Source: Terriglobia bacterium (lineage in GTDB: Bacteria > Acidobacteriota > Terriglobia > Bryobacterales > Bryobacteraceae). Taken from it: a DNA stretch of 64,000 nucleotides. This document shows, piece after piece, positions 50,685 through 59,924 of this stretch. The stretch is taken from NCBI GenBank assembly GCA_020073305.1, contig JAIQFK010000003.1:1-64000 (forward strand). Reading direction: 5' to 3'. Under the pieces are notes generated by a model. It worked only from the letters and a program-made list of their open reading frames with translations, was not told the DNA's origin and did not search any database. Position 1 is the first letter of the stretch. Every line of letters starts with the position of its first letter. The position numbers and the translations under genes are program-made.

Positions 50685-51662
50685 CTACGCACCCTCGGGA
50701 ATGAGCAACACTTTGCCGGCTGTCGCGCGTGACTCCAGATCGCGGTGCGCCTGGGCCGCCTGGGCGAAAGGATACGTCCGGTCGATGATGAGCTTGAGTT
50801 TCCCCGATGCGATCCACTGCAAAATATCCCCCGCTCTCCAGAGCAACTCCTCGCGCGTGGAGCAATAGTATGCCAGGCTGGGACGGGTAAGGAACAGCGA
50901 GCCTTTCGTATTCAGGATCGTAGGGTCGATGGGCGGAACCTTCCCCCCAGACTGCCCGAATAAGACCATCATGCCGCGTGGCCGCAGGCAATTCAATCCC
51001 TGCATGTAGGTAGGCTCGCCTACCGAATCATAAACCACGTCGACGCCGCGCCCATCGGTCAGCCGCTTAACCTCCGCTTCGAAATCCTGGCGGGTATAGA
51101 GGATCATCGCGTCGGCGCCCGCCTGGCGCGCCAGTTCGGCCTTTGCCTCTGTAGATGTGGTGCCGAACACTCGCGCGCCCAGCATTTTTGCGATCTGAAC
51201 GATCAGCCGGCCGGCGCCGCCAGCCGCGGCGTGAACCAGGCAAGTCTGTCCGGATTTTAAGGGAAAGGTGGAGTGCGTGAGGTAATGGGCGGTCATCCCT
51301 TGCAGCATGGCGGCGGCCGCAGTCTTCAGGTCGGTGGCATCAGGCACTCTCACCAGTTGCCACGAGGGTACAACCGCGTATTCGGCATAGGAACCGCGCG
51401 CCATCGCGTACGCCACGCGGTCGCCGGGCCGGACCTCCCTCACATCCGGCCCCACGGCTTCGACTACGCCCGCCGCCTCCATTCCCAGCGTGAAAGGCGG
51501 ATCGGCTTTATACAGTCCCGTCCGAAAATATACGTCGATGAAATTCACTCCTGAAGCCGCAACTTTGACCAGCGCCTGTTTCGGCCCCGGCTGAGGCACG
51601 GGAATATCGACAACCTGCATCTGTTCGGGACCGCCTGTTTCTTTCACCTGAATGGCTTTCAT
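50685..51662 (-). CDS. Zinc-independent quinone oxidoreductase (MDR superfamily)
   Basis: The 325-residue protein matches QOR-type medium-chain reductases: MKAIQVKETGGPEQMQVVDI, AAGVVEAVGPDVREVRPGDR, the NADPH-binding HAAAGGAGRLIVQIAKMLGA and DGRGVDVVYDSVGEPTYMQG. No zinc-ligand cluster is present. It probably reduces quinones or related carbonyls with NADPH. Its start overlaps the upstream gene by four bases (ATGA). Confidence 0.9.
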   Translation of the reverse strand: MKAIQVKETGGPEQMQVVDIPVPQPGPKQALVKVAASGVNFIDVYFRTGLYKADPPFTLGMEAAGVVEAVGPDVREVRPGDRVAYAMARGSYAEYAVVPSWQLVRVPDATDLKTAAAAMLQGMTAHYLTHSTFPLKSGQTCLVHAAAGGAGRLIVQIAKMLGARVFGTTSTEAKAELARQAGADAMILYTRQDFEAEVKRLTDGRGVDVVYDSVGEPTYMQGLNCLRPRGMMVLFGQSGGKVPPIDPTILNTKGSLFLTRPSLAYYCSTREELLWRAGDILQWIASGKLKLIIDRTYPFAQAAQAHRDLESRATAGKVLLIPEGA

Positions 51663-52198
51663 CGCAAACCTCGGTAAAGTGCGCGCCGCAAATGCATGGC
51701 CGCCGCATAGAGTAGCAGAAACGAAAACGTAAAAGGCAAAACGACCACCCGCGCGAAGGCTCGCACGATTCCGGCGTCGGCAAAGCCCGCGCGAACCTTG
51801 ATGAACTGCCGAAGGTTCGCCCAGTGGCCACGATCCAGCCAGAAGTAATCGGCATTCTCATTGATCACGAGAAACTTGGCGGGCACCGCGAGAACCAGCC
51901 CCCATTTCCATTTGCTCAGGATGCGCTCTCCCGAGCATAGGATGCCTGCAACGGCATAGCGATTCGCGCGCAACTCGCGGGCCAGCGCGCCCCGGCGCCC
52001 CCGGTAGTCGTTTACGTCATAAATTCTGGCGAAGCCGGCCGGCCGGCTAGACAGACAGGTTACCAGGTCGATTGGGACCGCATCGCCAAACTGCGTCTGA
52101 ATGCGCGGAATCACGTTCTCGATAATCTGCCGCGACCCGCTCTCCACCAGGAGGATGCGCGAGAGTTCCGGAACACGGCGGCGAAAAAAATAGCGCAC
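51659..52198 (-). CDS. Hypothetical protein with C-terminal membrane helix
   Basis: The 179-residue product begins with a GTG: VRYFFRRRVPELSRILLVES. The first 110 residues look like a Rossmann-type alpha/beta part (LSRILLVESGSRQIIENVIP, AGILCSGERILSKWKWGLVL), the end has a hydrophobic segment (VVLPFTFSFLLLYAAAMHL) followed by an Arg-rich tail, indicating inner-membrane anchoring. No family is recognised; the early part vaguely resembles lipopolysaccharide-type glycosyltransferase folds. It is translationally coupled to the quinone oxidoreductase. Confidence 0.6.
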   Translation of the reverse strand: MRYFFRRRVPELSRILLVESGSRQIIENVIPRIQTQFGDAVPIDLVTCLSSRPAGFARIYDVNDYRGRRGALARELRANRYAVAGILCSGERILSKWKWGLVLAVPAKFLVINENADYFWLDRGHWANLRQFIKVRAGFADAGIVRAFARVVVLPFTFSFLLLYAAAMHLRRALYRGLR

Positions 52199-52224
52199 GA
52201 CGTAAAAAGTGTAGCGCAGAGGCC

Positions 52225-52243
52225 GACGGCAAGCATTGCCGTC
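52225..52243 (-). terminator. Hairpin downstream of the NtrY-like kinase
   Basis: GACGGCAA (52225-52232) pairs with TTGCCGTC (52236-52243) around three bases. It lies just after the kinase stop at 52252 and before the next gene. No T-run follows on the minus strand, so termination is only suggested by position. Confidence 0.35.
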
Positions 52244-52251
52244 TTACGTTT

Positions 52252-53583
52252 TCAGATCGGCAGCCTGAGCCGCGCTTCGCAGCCTGAGCCCGTCCGGCGG
52301 TTCTCGAGCGTCAGCGCGCCGCCGTGCGCTTCGGCGATCTGGCGGCTCAGCACCAGCCCGATTCCAGACCCGCCGGGTTTGGTGGTGAAGAACGGCACGA
52401 AGAGATTGCTGGTGTTGGAGAGGCCCGGGCCGTCGTCCTCCACCTTGACCTCCACGTAAGAGGCGTTCTTTCGCCAGCCCACGCGGACACCGCCGCCGGT
52501 TTCGAGCGCGGCATCGGTGGCGTTCCGCAGCACATTGATCAGAAGTTGCTCAAGCTGGTCGGCATCGCCGTGGATCACGACATCGGGTCCAGGCTGGACA
52601 TCCACGTGAAGGCGCGTTTCCAGGCCAACCACGCGGCGGACCCATGGAGCGATATCGAGCGGCGCCAGAGTCGGCCGCGGCAGCTTGGCCAGCCGTGCAT
52701 ATGCGCCAATGAAACGGCTGAGCGACTCCGACCGCGCCGAGATCACCGCCAGTCCTCGCCGCATGTCGTCTAGCCAGTCCGGAGGCAGCGTCTCACTGGC
52801 AACAAGGTTCTCCAGGCTCCCGGCGATGGATTTAATGGGCGTGAGCGAATTATTCAGCTCGTGTCCCAGCACCCGGACCAGGCGCTGCCACGCCGCCAGT
52901 TCCTCTTCACGCAGGGGGCGTGTCAAATCACCGATCACCACCAGTTGCATGGGCAGGCCGTGCTCGCGAAACGTGCTGCGCCGCATGCCCCAGCGCCCTG
53001 GGCCGCTCGGAAACGTCGTCTGCACAACGCGCGCCGGATCGCCTTCGAGACATTCGGCCAGGTCCAACTCCGCGGCACTGCGCCCGGTGAGCCGCTCGGC
53101 CGGCTTGGCCAGAAGTTTCTCGCCGGCGCGGTTTACCAGCCGCAGCTTCTGCTCGCTGTCGAAGGCAAAGATGGCGACGTCGATTTCCTCCATGACTTTC
53201 CGCAGCAGAGTGGTGGCTTCGAGCGCGCCCAGCCGTTGCTCGCGCAGCGTGCCGCCCATGGAGTTGACCTGCTGCATGACTTCACCGAGCGCGTCGTCAA
53301 TTTCCGCGCCGCGCGCCCGCACCGAGAAATCACCCTCCTGCAAAGCCGCCAGCAGATTGGAAAGCGTGCGCAGCGGGAAGACCACGCGCTCGCGTACGGC
53401 TCCAGCGAAGCCGAGCCAGCATCCGGTGATCAGAACCGTCAGGGTCCACTGCACTTTGGGATCGTGGTTCTGGGTCCACAGCATGAGGAGGGCGACGGCA
53501 GACCCCGGAAGCCCGGCCAGCACAGCGAGAAGGAAGATCCGGCGCTCGTAATACCACCGGACGCGCCGGGTCCTTGCGGTCAT
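52252..53583 (-). CDS. Sensor histidine kinase, NtrY-like
   Basis: The 443-residue protein has two membrane helices (IFLLAVLAGLPGSAVALLML and WTLTVLITGCWLGFAGAVRE) with almost no outside loop, a HAMP part (LSNLLAALQEGDFSVRARGA), PAS-like region (VDVAIFAFDSEQKLRLVNRA), HisKA of the NtrY kind (VRVLGHELNNSLTPIKSIAG) and a HATPase (LRNATDAALETGGG, DDGPGLSNTSN, GSGIGLVLS). It senses a membrane or cytoplasmic signal and should phosphorylate the sigma-54 regulator encoded upstream, whose stop overlaps its ATG by four bases. Confidence 0.92.
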   Translation of the reverse strand: MTARTRRVRWYYERRIFLLAVLAGLPGSAVALLMLWTQNHDPKVQWTLTVLITGCWLGFAGAVRERVVFPLRTLSNLLAALQEGDFSVRARGAEIDDALGEVMQQVNSMGGTLREQRLGALEATTLLRKVMEEIDVAIFAFDSEQKLRLVNRAGEKLLAKPAERLTGRSAAELDLAECLEGDPARVVQTTFPSGPGRWGMRRSTFREHGLPMQLVVIGDLTRPLREEELAAWQRLVRVLGHELNNSLTPIKSIAGSLENLVASETLPPDWLDDMRRGLAVISARSESLSRFIGAYARLAKLPRPTLAPLDIAPWVRRVVGLETRLHVDVQPGPDVVIHGDADQLEQLLINVLRNATDAALETGGGVRVGWRKNASYVEVKVEDDGPGLSNTSNLFVPFFTTKPGGSGIGLVLSRQIAEAHGGALTLENRRTGSGCEARLRLPI

Positions 53584-54983
53584 AAACCGAAACGCTGCAA
53601 ACGGCGATAGAGAGCGCTGCGGCTGAGCCCCAGCGCCTTGGCGGCGTGGCTGACGTTGCCGTCGAAACGCGCCAGCGCTTTCTTGATGAGCGAAAACTCC
53701 ACGTCCTCGAGGCTCATGTCCTCCAGGCGAGGCGCTCCTTCGCGCGACTGCCGCAATCCGAGGTCGCCCGCCTTCACCGTATCGCCCTGCGCCATCAGCA
53801 CGGCGCGCTCCACCGCATGATCCAGTTCGCGAATGTTCCCCGGCCAGGGGTGGTCCAGCAGCGCCTGCATGGCGGCGGGATCGAAGGCGGCGAGCGGTTT
53901 GCGGTAGCGCTGGGCGTGCCGGCCGAGGAAGTGCGATGCCAGCAGCGGAATGTCCTCGCGGCGGTCGCGCAACGGCGGCAGGTGGATCTCGATGGTGTTC
54001 AAGCGGAACTGGAGATCGGCCCGAAAACGCCCCGCGGTCACTTCGGCGTTGAGATCCGCATTGGTCGCCGAGACGATGCGCACATCCACTTGGCGCGTGC
54101 GGGAGGATCCCACGCGTTCCAGTTCGCCCGTCTGCAGCACGCGCAGCAGCTTGGCTTGCTGGCTAGCGCTGATGTTGGCAATCTCATCGAGAAAGAGCGT
54201 GCTGCCATCGGCCAGCTCGAAGCGGCCCACGCGATCGGCTTTGGCATCGGTGAAAGCGCCGCGAACATGGCCGAACAGCTCGCTCTCGAAAATTCCTTCG
54301 GGCAGGCCTCCCGCGTTCACCGTTACCATCGGTTTCGAAGCCCGCGGCGAGATGGCGTGCAAGGTTTGCGCAACGATCTCCTTGCCCGTCCCCGGTTCAC
54401 CGGTGACCAGGACGTTGGCATCCGACGGTCCCACATTGGCGATCAGCCGCAGAACGGGCTGCATGGCCGGAGACTCGGCAATGAGCGTGGGCCGTTCCAC
54501 GCCGCGCAGCAGGCGATTCTCTGCTTCCAGCCTCAGGCCCCTGCGCAACGCCCGGCTCAACTCGATCTGGGTGCGCAGAATGGCGATCAGCCGCTCGTTT
54601 TCCCACGGCTTCTGGATGAAGTCGCGGGCGCCGCGCCGCATGGCTTCGACCGCAATCTTGACGCTGCTCCAGGCGGTCATGACCACTACCGGCACCGTAC
54701 TGTCCAACGCCTGAATGCGCGACAGCAGGTCCAGTCCCTCCTGGCCGGAGGTGGTGTCGCGCGCATAGTTGAGGTCCATCAGCACCACATCGAACTCACG
54801 CGCGTCGAGTGCGGTTAGCACACCGGCGGGCGATGACACCAGCTCGATCTGATAGCCCTCGGTCTTGAGCAGCAGGCGGAGGGCTTCCAGCACATCCGGC
54901 TGGTCGTCCGCGATCAATACCCGCGGGGCGCCGGCATTCTTCGCCGCAAAGGTTTTCCGTTCCGGCTCCACGATCGTGCTCAC
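53580..54983 (-). CDS. Sigma-54-dependent response regulator (NtrC family)
   Basis: The 467-residue protein has a receiver domain (RVLIADDQPDVLEALRLLLK, phospho-acceptor in VVLMDLNYARD), an AAA+ domain (NVLVTGEPGTGKEIVAQTLH as Walker A, ELFGHVRGAFTDAKADRVGR, FLDEIANISASQQAKLLRVL) and a Fis-type HTH (NVSHAAKALGLSRSALYRRL). The sigma-54 contact loop reads GAFTDA instead of GAFTGA, a variant seen in other members. It starts with GTG right after the ATPase stop. It probably controls the ABC transporter encoded next to it. Confidence 0.93.
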   Translation of the reverse strand: MSTIVEPERKTFAAKNAGAPRVLIADDQPDVLEALRLLLKTEGYQIELVSSPAGVLTALDAREFDVVLMDLNYARDTTSGQEGLDLLSRIQALDSTVPVVVMTAWSSVKIAVEAMRRGARDFIQKPWENERLIAILRTQIELSRALRRGLRLEAENRLLRGVERPTLIAESPAMQPVLRLIANVGPSDANVLVTGEPGTGKEIVAQTLHAISPRASKPMVTVNAGGLPEGIFESELFGHVRGAFTDAKADRVGRFELADGSTLFLDEIANISASQQAKLLRVLQTGELERVGSSRTRQVDVRIVSATNADLNAEVTAGRFRADLQFRLNTIEIHLPPLRDRREDIPLLASHFLGRHAQRYRKPLAAFDPAAMQALLDHPWPGNIRELDHAVERAVLMAQGDTVKAGDLGLRQSREGAPRLEDMSLEDVEFSLIKKALARFDGNVSHAAKALGLSRSALYRRLQRFGL

Positions 54984-55655
54984 CTAGTTCACCAGCCACC
55001 CATCCGCAAGGTTGATGATGCGATTGCCGTACTGGGCATTGGTCTCGGAGTGTGTAACCTGAATGATGGTGGTGCCCTCGTCGTTCAGTTTCTTGAACAG
55101 CTCCATGATCTCCTTGCCCTGCGCCGAGTGAAGATTGCCGGTGGGCTCATCGGCCAGAATCAGCTTGGGGTTGGCGATGACCGCCCGCGCCACTGCGACA
55201 AGCTGCTGCTGCCCGCCGGACAACTGATTGGGGAACAGATCCTTCTTCCCGACGATATGAAACCGGTCCAGAACGTCGCAAACCATGCCGGCACGCTCGG
55301 ATGACTTAACGTTCCGATAGGACAGGGGAATGTCCAGGTTCTCGTAAACCGTAAGGTTGTCGATGAGATGGTAGCTCTGAAATACGAACCCGATGTACTT
55401 CTTGTTGATCTCCACCCGCTGCTTGGTGTTCAGCTTATGGACGGGCTGTTCCGCAAAATGGAATTCTCCGGTCCAGGCGCCGTCGAGCATGCCCAGAATA
55501 GCAAGCAGCGTGGACTTTCCCGCCCCGGACGGGCCCATGATGGTGACGAATTCACCCTCTTTGATGTCGAGAGTGATGCGGCGCAGAACAAAAGTCTTTC
55601 CATAGCCGGCTTCGTAGTATTTCTCTATGTTCTGGAGTCGGATCATCGGTTCCAT
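54984..55655 (-). CDS. ABC transporter ATP-binding protein, MacB/LolD type
   Basis: The 223-residue protein has Walker A (TIMGPSGAGKSTLLAILGML), Q-loop (GFVFQSYHLIDNLTVYENL), signature (NQLSGGQQQLVAVARAVIA), Walker B (LILADEPTGNLHSAQGKEIM) and the H-loop (VTHSETNAQYGN). This is the ATPase type that serves MacB/FtsX-like permeases in export or envelope stress; the ADOP permeases encoded upstream are plausible partners. An alternative start is the ATG three codons in. It is directly followed by the response regulator. Confidence 0.92.
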   Translation of the reverse strand: MEPMIRLQNIEKYYEAGYGKTFVLRRITLDIKEGEFVTIMGPSGAGKSTLLAILGMLDGAWTGEFHFAEQPVHKLNTKQRVEINKKYIGFVFQSYHLIDNLTVYENLDIPLSYRNVKSSERAGMVCDVLDRFHIVGKKDLFPNQLSGGQQQLVAVARAVIANPKLILADEPTGNLHSAQGKEIMELFKKLNDEGTTIIQVTHSETNAQYGNRIINLADGWLVN

Positions 55656-55667
55656 TTCTGATTTCGC

Positions 55668-55740
55668 TTATTCATATCTTAATGCTTCCATCGGATCGAC
55701 TCGGGAGGCGCGCCGCGCTGCAACGGTCAGGAACATTCTG
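55668..55740 (-). pseudogene. Remnant of an ADOP permease C-terminus
   Basis: On the minus strand, the frame ending at the TAA at 55668-55670 reads AARRASRVDPMEALRYE, which is the characteristic end of ADOP/MacB-like permeases (compare RRATQVDPMVSLRYE of the intact gene at 55798). Upstream the similarity stops within about 25 residues. So a deleted permease once stood between the ATPase and the present permease gene. Confidence 0.7.
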
Positions 55741-55797
55741 AGGCCGCGCGCGCAGCCAGCGGTTTTGATAACTCGTTGTGGGACGCGGGACCATGAC

Positions 55798-58212
55798 TTA
55801 CTCATACCTCAGCGACACCATAGGATCCACCTGGGTTGCCCGGCGCGCCGGAATCAAGCCGGCCAAAAGCGCCACACAACCGAGCAGGGCCGCCACCGCG
55901 GCGAATGTCACCGGATCGGTAGGTTTTACTTCGAACAACACATTGGTGAGAACCCGCGTTACGGCCAGCGCACCGCCTGTTCCGAGTACGACGCCTGCGC
56001 CGGCCAGAACCAGAGTGCGCCGCAGCACCATGCCGAGCACGTCCCGTCTTTCCGCGCCCAGTGCCATGCGAATGCCGATTTCCTGCGTGCGCTCGGTGAC
56101 CTGATAAGCCAGCACGCCGTAAATGCCCACAGCAGAAAGTACGAGCGCGAGCAGCGAGAATGTTCCCAGCAGCCGCGTCTGAAACCTCGGCTCTGCGGTG
56201 GAGACGTCGATGCGCTCCTGCATCGTCGACATCGCCACTACCGGCTGATCCGGATCAACAGCATGGAGCGCCGCTCGCATCGCTCCAGCAAGCTGCTGTG
56301 GATTCGATGCCGTACGCACCGCAAACGTCATGCTGCCGAGCCAACCGGTTTGCTTCACTTGGGCGTAGGGAAAGTAAAGCGCCGGATCGGGATGGTCCGC
56401 CAGGTTCATTTGACGGATATCGTCCACCACACCCACAATCGTCAGCCAGTCCCCGGGCTTGGGATGGTCCTCTTCGCTGATTCGCTTTCCGATCGGATCT
56501 TCGCCGGGCCAAAGGCTCCGCGCCACCGACTGGCTCACCAGGACCACTCCCAGTGCGCTCGCGCTGTCACGCTCGTTGAAAACACGGCCGCGGAGCAGCC
56601 GGATTCCCATGGCGCGGAAATACGCCGGACTCACGCACAGCTTGTCGGTCATGTAGTTCTTGGGCAATGTCCGCCCGCCTTCAAGTTGGAAGTCGCCCTT
56701 GGTCAAGAGCCCGCCCAGGGGACTCCAGTTCACCGCCCCCGCGCTGACGACTCCTGGCAGGCCGGACAATCGCGCCAGCGTGCGCGTGTGGAAGTCCTGT
56801 ATTTGGGATGCCGTGTGATAGACCCCGTCGGGCAGTTCCACCGTCATGGTGAAGACGTTTTCGGCGCGGAAACCGGGATTGACGGCGCGCAATCGCAGGA
56901 AGCTCTTGAGCATCAGACCGGCGCCCGTGAGCAACACCAGCGCCAGCGCGACTTCCGCCACCACTAGAATGCTGCGCAGCCCTTCGTGACGGCCGGTGAA
57001 TGTTCGCGCGCTCTGGCTCAAGGACTCCCGCAACTCACGACGCGTGGCTTGAAGAGCAGGCGCCAAGCCAAAAGCAATTCCGGTTGCTACCGACACAAGC
57101 AGGGCAAAAGCCAGCACCCAGCCATCGATGTGAATTTGATCGAGACGCGGAATCTTGCCCTCAGGCGCCAGGGCAAGAAGTGCTGGCACGCCCCATAAGG
57201 CAAGCAGTATTCCCGCCGCGCCACCGGCCATCGACACCAGCATGCTTTCGACCAGCAACTGACGCACAAGCCGCCATCTTCCGGCGCCCAGAGCCGTGCG
57301 CAGCGCCATCTCCTGCACCCGGCCGGCCGCGCGCGCCAGCAAGAGATTGGCGACGTTGACGCACGCGATGAGCAACACGAACCCGACGGCGCCCGCGAAA
57401 ATCCAAAGCGAACCTCGGATGTCGCGAACCAGCAGTTCCTTGAGCGGTACGATCTGCGCCAGCCGGTCGCCGCGGTCTTCGCCGGGAGCCAAAAAGAAAC
57501 GCCGGACCAGGGTTTCCAGCTCGGCTTGCGCCTGCTGCGGCGATGCCGTGGGCTTCAGGCGTCCAACCACAGGCCGCATGAATGCGTTGTGCGAGTCGAT
57601 GTGAACGCTCAACGGCGTCCAGATTTCGGCTTCATACGGGAATTTGAACCCTGACGGCATCACGCCGATTACCGTAAAGTTCTCTCCGTCCAGCTTGATC
57701 GTTCGGCCCAGTGTTCGCGGATCCCCGCCGAAGCGGTTCCGCCATAGCTTGTCGCCGAGTAAAGCGACATGATCCCGGCCCGGTTGGTCTTCGTCAGCTA
57801 GAAAACTTCGGCCGATCACCGGCTGTACACGCAGCGTAGCGAAAAAGTCCGCCGTCACGTTGGCCCCCGGCACGCGAACCGGATCTCCGGCGCCGGTCAG
57901 GCTAACACTGTTTGCTCCGAACGCGGCGACGTGTTCAAACGACCGGTTCTCCCGGCGGAATTGCAGGTAGTCGCCGTCTACCAGGCTCGGCTCATTTCGA
58001 AAAGGACCGTGCTGAGATGCGAAGGAAACCAGGAACAGCCGCTCCGGTTCCGGAAACGGCAGCGGGCGCAGCAGCACGCCGTTCAATACCGTGAAGACGG
58101 CCGTATTTGCGCCAATACCCAGCGCCAGCGCAATCACGGCAACGGCGGTAAAACCCGGTTTGCGGCGCAACGTCCGAGCTGCGTAACGAATGTCTTGAAT
58201 CAAAGAGTGCAT
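55798..58212 (-). CDS. ADOP-type ABC transporter permease (MacB/FtsX-like, duplicated)
   Basis: The 804-residue protein begins MHSLIQDIRYAARTLRRKPG followed by the first membrane helix (FTAVAVIALALGIGANTAVF). A MacB periplasmic domain, three membrane helices (around 265-370, FVLLIACVNVANLLLARAAG), a second membrane start ([20 protein letters not shown]), a second periplasmic domain and a final three helices ending RRATQVDPMVSLRYE complete the duplicated layout known from Acidobacteria. It lacks an ATPase of its own; the MacB-type ATPase gene downstream on the same strand is the likely partner. Substrate unknown. Confidence 0.92.
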   Translation of the reverse strand: MHSLIQDIRYAARTLRRKPGFTAVAVIALALGIGANTAVFTVLNGVLLRPLPFPEPERLFLVSFASQHGPFRNEPSLVDGDYLQFRRENRSFEHVAAFGANSVSLTGAGDPVRVPGANVTADFFATLRVQPVIGRSFLADEDQPGRDHVALLGDKLWRNRFGGDPRTLGRTIKLDGENFTVIGVMPSGFKFPYEAEIWTPLSVHIDSHNAFMRPVVGRLKPTASPQQAQAELETLVRRFFLAPGEDRGDRLAQIVPLKELLVRDIRGSLWIFAGAVGFVLLIACVNVANLLLARAAGRVQEMALRTALGAGRWRLVRQLLVESMLVSMAGGAAGILLALWGVPALLALAPEGKIPRLDQIHIDGWVLAFALLVSVATGIAFGLAPALQATRRELRESLSQSARTFTGRHEGLRSILVVAEVALALVLLTGAGLMLKSFLRLRAVNPGFRAENVFTMTVELPDGVYHTASQIQDFHTRTLARLSGLPGVVSAGAVNWSPLGGLLTKGDFQLEGGRTLPKNYMTDKLCVSPAYFRAMGIRLLRGRVFNERDSASALGVVLVSQSVARSLWPGEDPIGKRISEEDHPKPGDWLTIVGVVDDIRQMNLADHPDPALYFPYAQVKQTGWLGSMTFAVRTASNPQQLAGAMRAALHAVDPDQPVVAMSTMQERIDVSTAEPRFQTRLLGTFSLLALVLSAVGIYGVLAYQVTERTQEIGIRMALGAERRDVLGMVLRRTLVLAGAGVVLGTGGALAVTRVLTNVLFEVKPTDPVTFAAVAALLGCVALLAGLIPARRATQVDPMVSLRYE

Positions 58213-58288
58213 GGGCCCGCCTTCGAGGGTACTTGTTCACCGGTCGCTCGAAGCTGCGACGGTAACGAGCGGTTGCTTGTTGCCCGCC

Positions 58289-59074
58289 TCAAATTCGGGC
58301 GCGGTGCAGTTCGATGCTCCCGTTCACCGTTTTCAGGCTCAGCTCCGGACCTCCCTGGCCGATCGAACCACTAATCTGCCGGCCCGTGAATTTGCCGCGG
58401 ATCATCAGTGGGAAGTCGGTCGAGATGTTGCCGTTGACCGTACTGGCGCGGACGTTGGCATTGATGGTCGCAGGCATCTCAACGTCAACACCGCCGTTCA
58501 CCGTGTGAAACTGAAGCGGCCGGCACCAGTCTGATTTGCCGAGGCGCGCGATGATCGAGCCATTGACCGTATTACCTTCCGCCCAACCCGTGGTCGAGAT
58601 GCGAATCTTGCCATTTACGGTGTGAGCTTCGACATCGCCGGCAAGCGACGAGGCCTCGACTTCGCCGTTGACCGTGCGGCCGATGAAATGCACTCCGGCC
58701 GGAATGCGCACCGTGAACTCCACTTTCACGTCGTTGTTGTTGACGTTCATCCTTCCGCCGGCGCCCGGCTGGCATTCGTTGGGATGCGTACCGTCGCTCG
58801 ATGGATAGATAGCGCAAAGCGTGATCCCCCCCTCATGCGGCACCGCTTGAATCGTAACGCTATTGGGATCGCTGTGCCGGCCTGACTTAATGGCCTCCAC
58901 GCTTGCCTCGGCGCCCGACGCCCGTTCGGCACGGATCGCTCCATTCACGCCCTTGATCTCGATGGACTGGCCGGGGGCCAGTTGCCCATGCCAGGTGAAA
59001 TCGCTGGGCCGCGCCAGAGGCGCCAGCGCACCGATCGCTACCAGAACCAGAACAATCGCTCGTATGACACGCAT
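58289..59074 (-). CDS. Secreted DUF4097-like protein with TVNG repeats
   Basis: The 261-residue protein from ATG 59074 has AAGGAG six bases upstream, and a signal peptide (VIRAIVLVLVAIGALAPLAR). The remainder is a beta-helix-like series with recurring GEV/TVNG motifs: IKGVNGAIRAERA, GRTVNGEVEASSLAGDVEAH, TVNGKIRIS, NTVNGSIIARLG, HTVNGGVDVEMP, STVNGNISTDFP and KTVNGSIELH. This is the DUF4097/adhesin-like fold often found with ABC permease and anti-sigma genes; function unclear. It lies 76 bases before the permease gene on the same strand. Confidence 0.8.
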   Translation of the reverse strand: MRVIRAIVLVLVAIGALAPLARPSDFTWHGQLAPGQSIEIKGVNGAIRAERASGAEASVEAIKSGRHSDPNSVTIQAVPHEGGITLCAIYPSSDGTHPNECQPGAGGRMNVNNNDVKVEFTVRIPAGVHFIGRTVNGEVEASSLAGDVEAHTVNGKIRISTTGWAEGNTVNGSIIARLGKSDWCRPLQFHTVNGGVDVEMPATINANVRASTVNGNISTDFPLMIRGKFTGRQISGSIGQGGPELSLKTVNGSIELHRARI

Positions 59075-59147
59075 TACGGTCTCCTTCGACGGTCTAGAGG
59101 GCACAGGCCCCGTGGCCTGCCCATGGTTATTGGTGAAATCAATGCCG

Positions 59148-59812
59148 TTACTCATATCTCAAGCTTCCGGCAGCGTGGCACCCGGCTTACGCTGTCCAGT
59201 CGCCTTTAGATAGCCGCCGCTTGCCGCCCGGTAATCGCGATCCGGGTCCATCGCGTAGGGCAACCAAACATCGGTGCGGCGATTGTTCCAGGCAAAGTCC
59301 GGCGGCAGAATCCCAATCACCTGACGGCTTTCGCCGTTCAGGACGATGTTCTTGCCGACGATACCCGCGTCACTCCCAAAGCGCCGGATCCATAACCGGT
59401 GACTCAGGATGACGACGTGATCGCGACCGCGCTGGTCTTCGTCCGGCGCAAAGGCGCGGCCCAGGATGGTATGGACGCCGATCCGCTGGAAGAAGTTGGC
59501 CGATACAGCGCCCGCCAGCAGTTCCTCCGGTTCGCCGGTTCCGGTGAGATTCACGGTCGTGATTTCGACCACGGCAGCGAGGTCTCCGAACACGCGATTG
59601 CGGCTCTTCCATTCGGGATACTTCCAGACAATTGCCAGACCCGATGAATCCCGAGACGGAATAGAGGGAGGCGGAACAGAATGGAAGAGGCTGAAGATTC
59701 CGCTCCTGGCGCCGAGTCCGAGGGCGATCACCAGCACGGTAACAACAGTAAAACCAGGACTGCGGAGCAACATCCGCACACCGTAGCGGATGTCTTTGAA
59801 GAGAGTTCCCAT
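59148..59812 (-). pseudogene. ADOP permease with a large internal deletion
   Basis: The reading frame from ATG 59812 gives MGTLFKDIRYGVRMLLRSPG, a first membrane helix and part of the first MacB periplasmic domain (RIGVHTILGRAFAPDEDQRG, RHRLWIRRFGSDAGIVG-like segment), ending at TGA 59159 after QRKPGATLPEA, about 220 residues instead of 800. Directly across the stop, in the next frame, the DNA reads TTGAGATATGAGTAA, i.e. Leu-Arg-Tyr-Glu-stop, the universal end of these permeases. So an internal deletion of roughly 1.7 kb joined the first quarter to the last codons out of frame. Confidence 0.75.
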
Positions 59813-59924
59813 CCCGTGTCCCTGTTTCGGCTGATCCGACACCTAAGGCAAGTGGCGTACCGCCACGCGAGCTGTCGCAAGTTGTGGACCTACTGGGGTT
59901 TACAGTGAGGAGCCAAAGCCTGGA

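Noticed and set aside
53646-54818. 390-codon plus-strand frame
   Set aside because: Antisense to the NtrC-family regulator.
55627-56967. 446-codon plus-strand frame
   Set aside because: Antisense to the ADOP permease and its remnant; His/Arg/Gln-rich composition without a domain.
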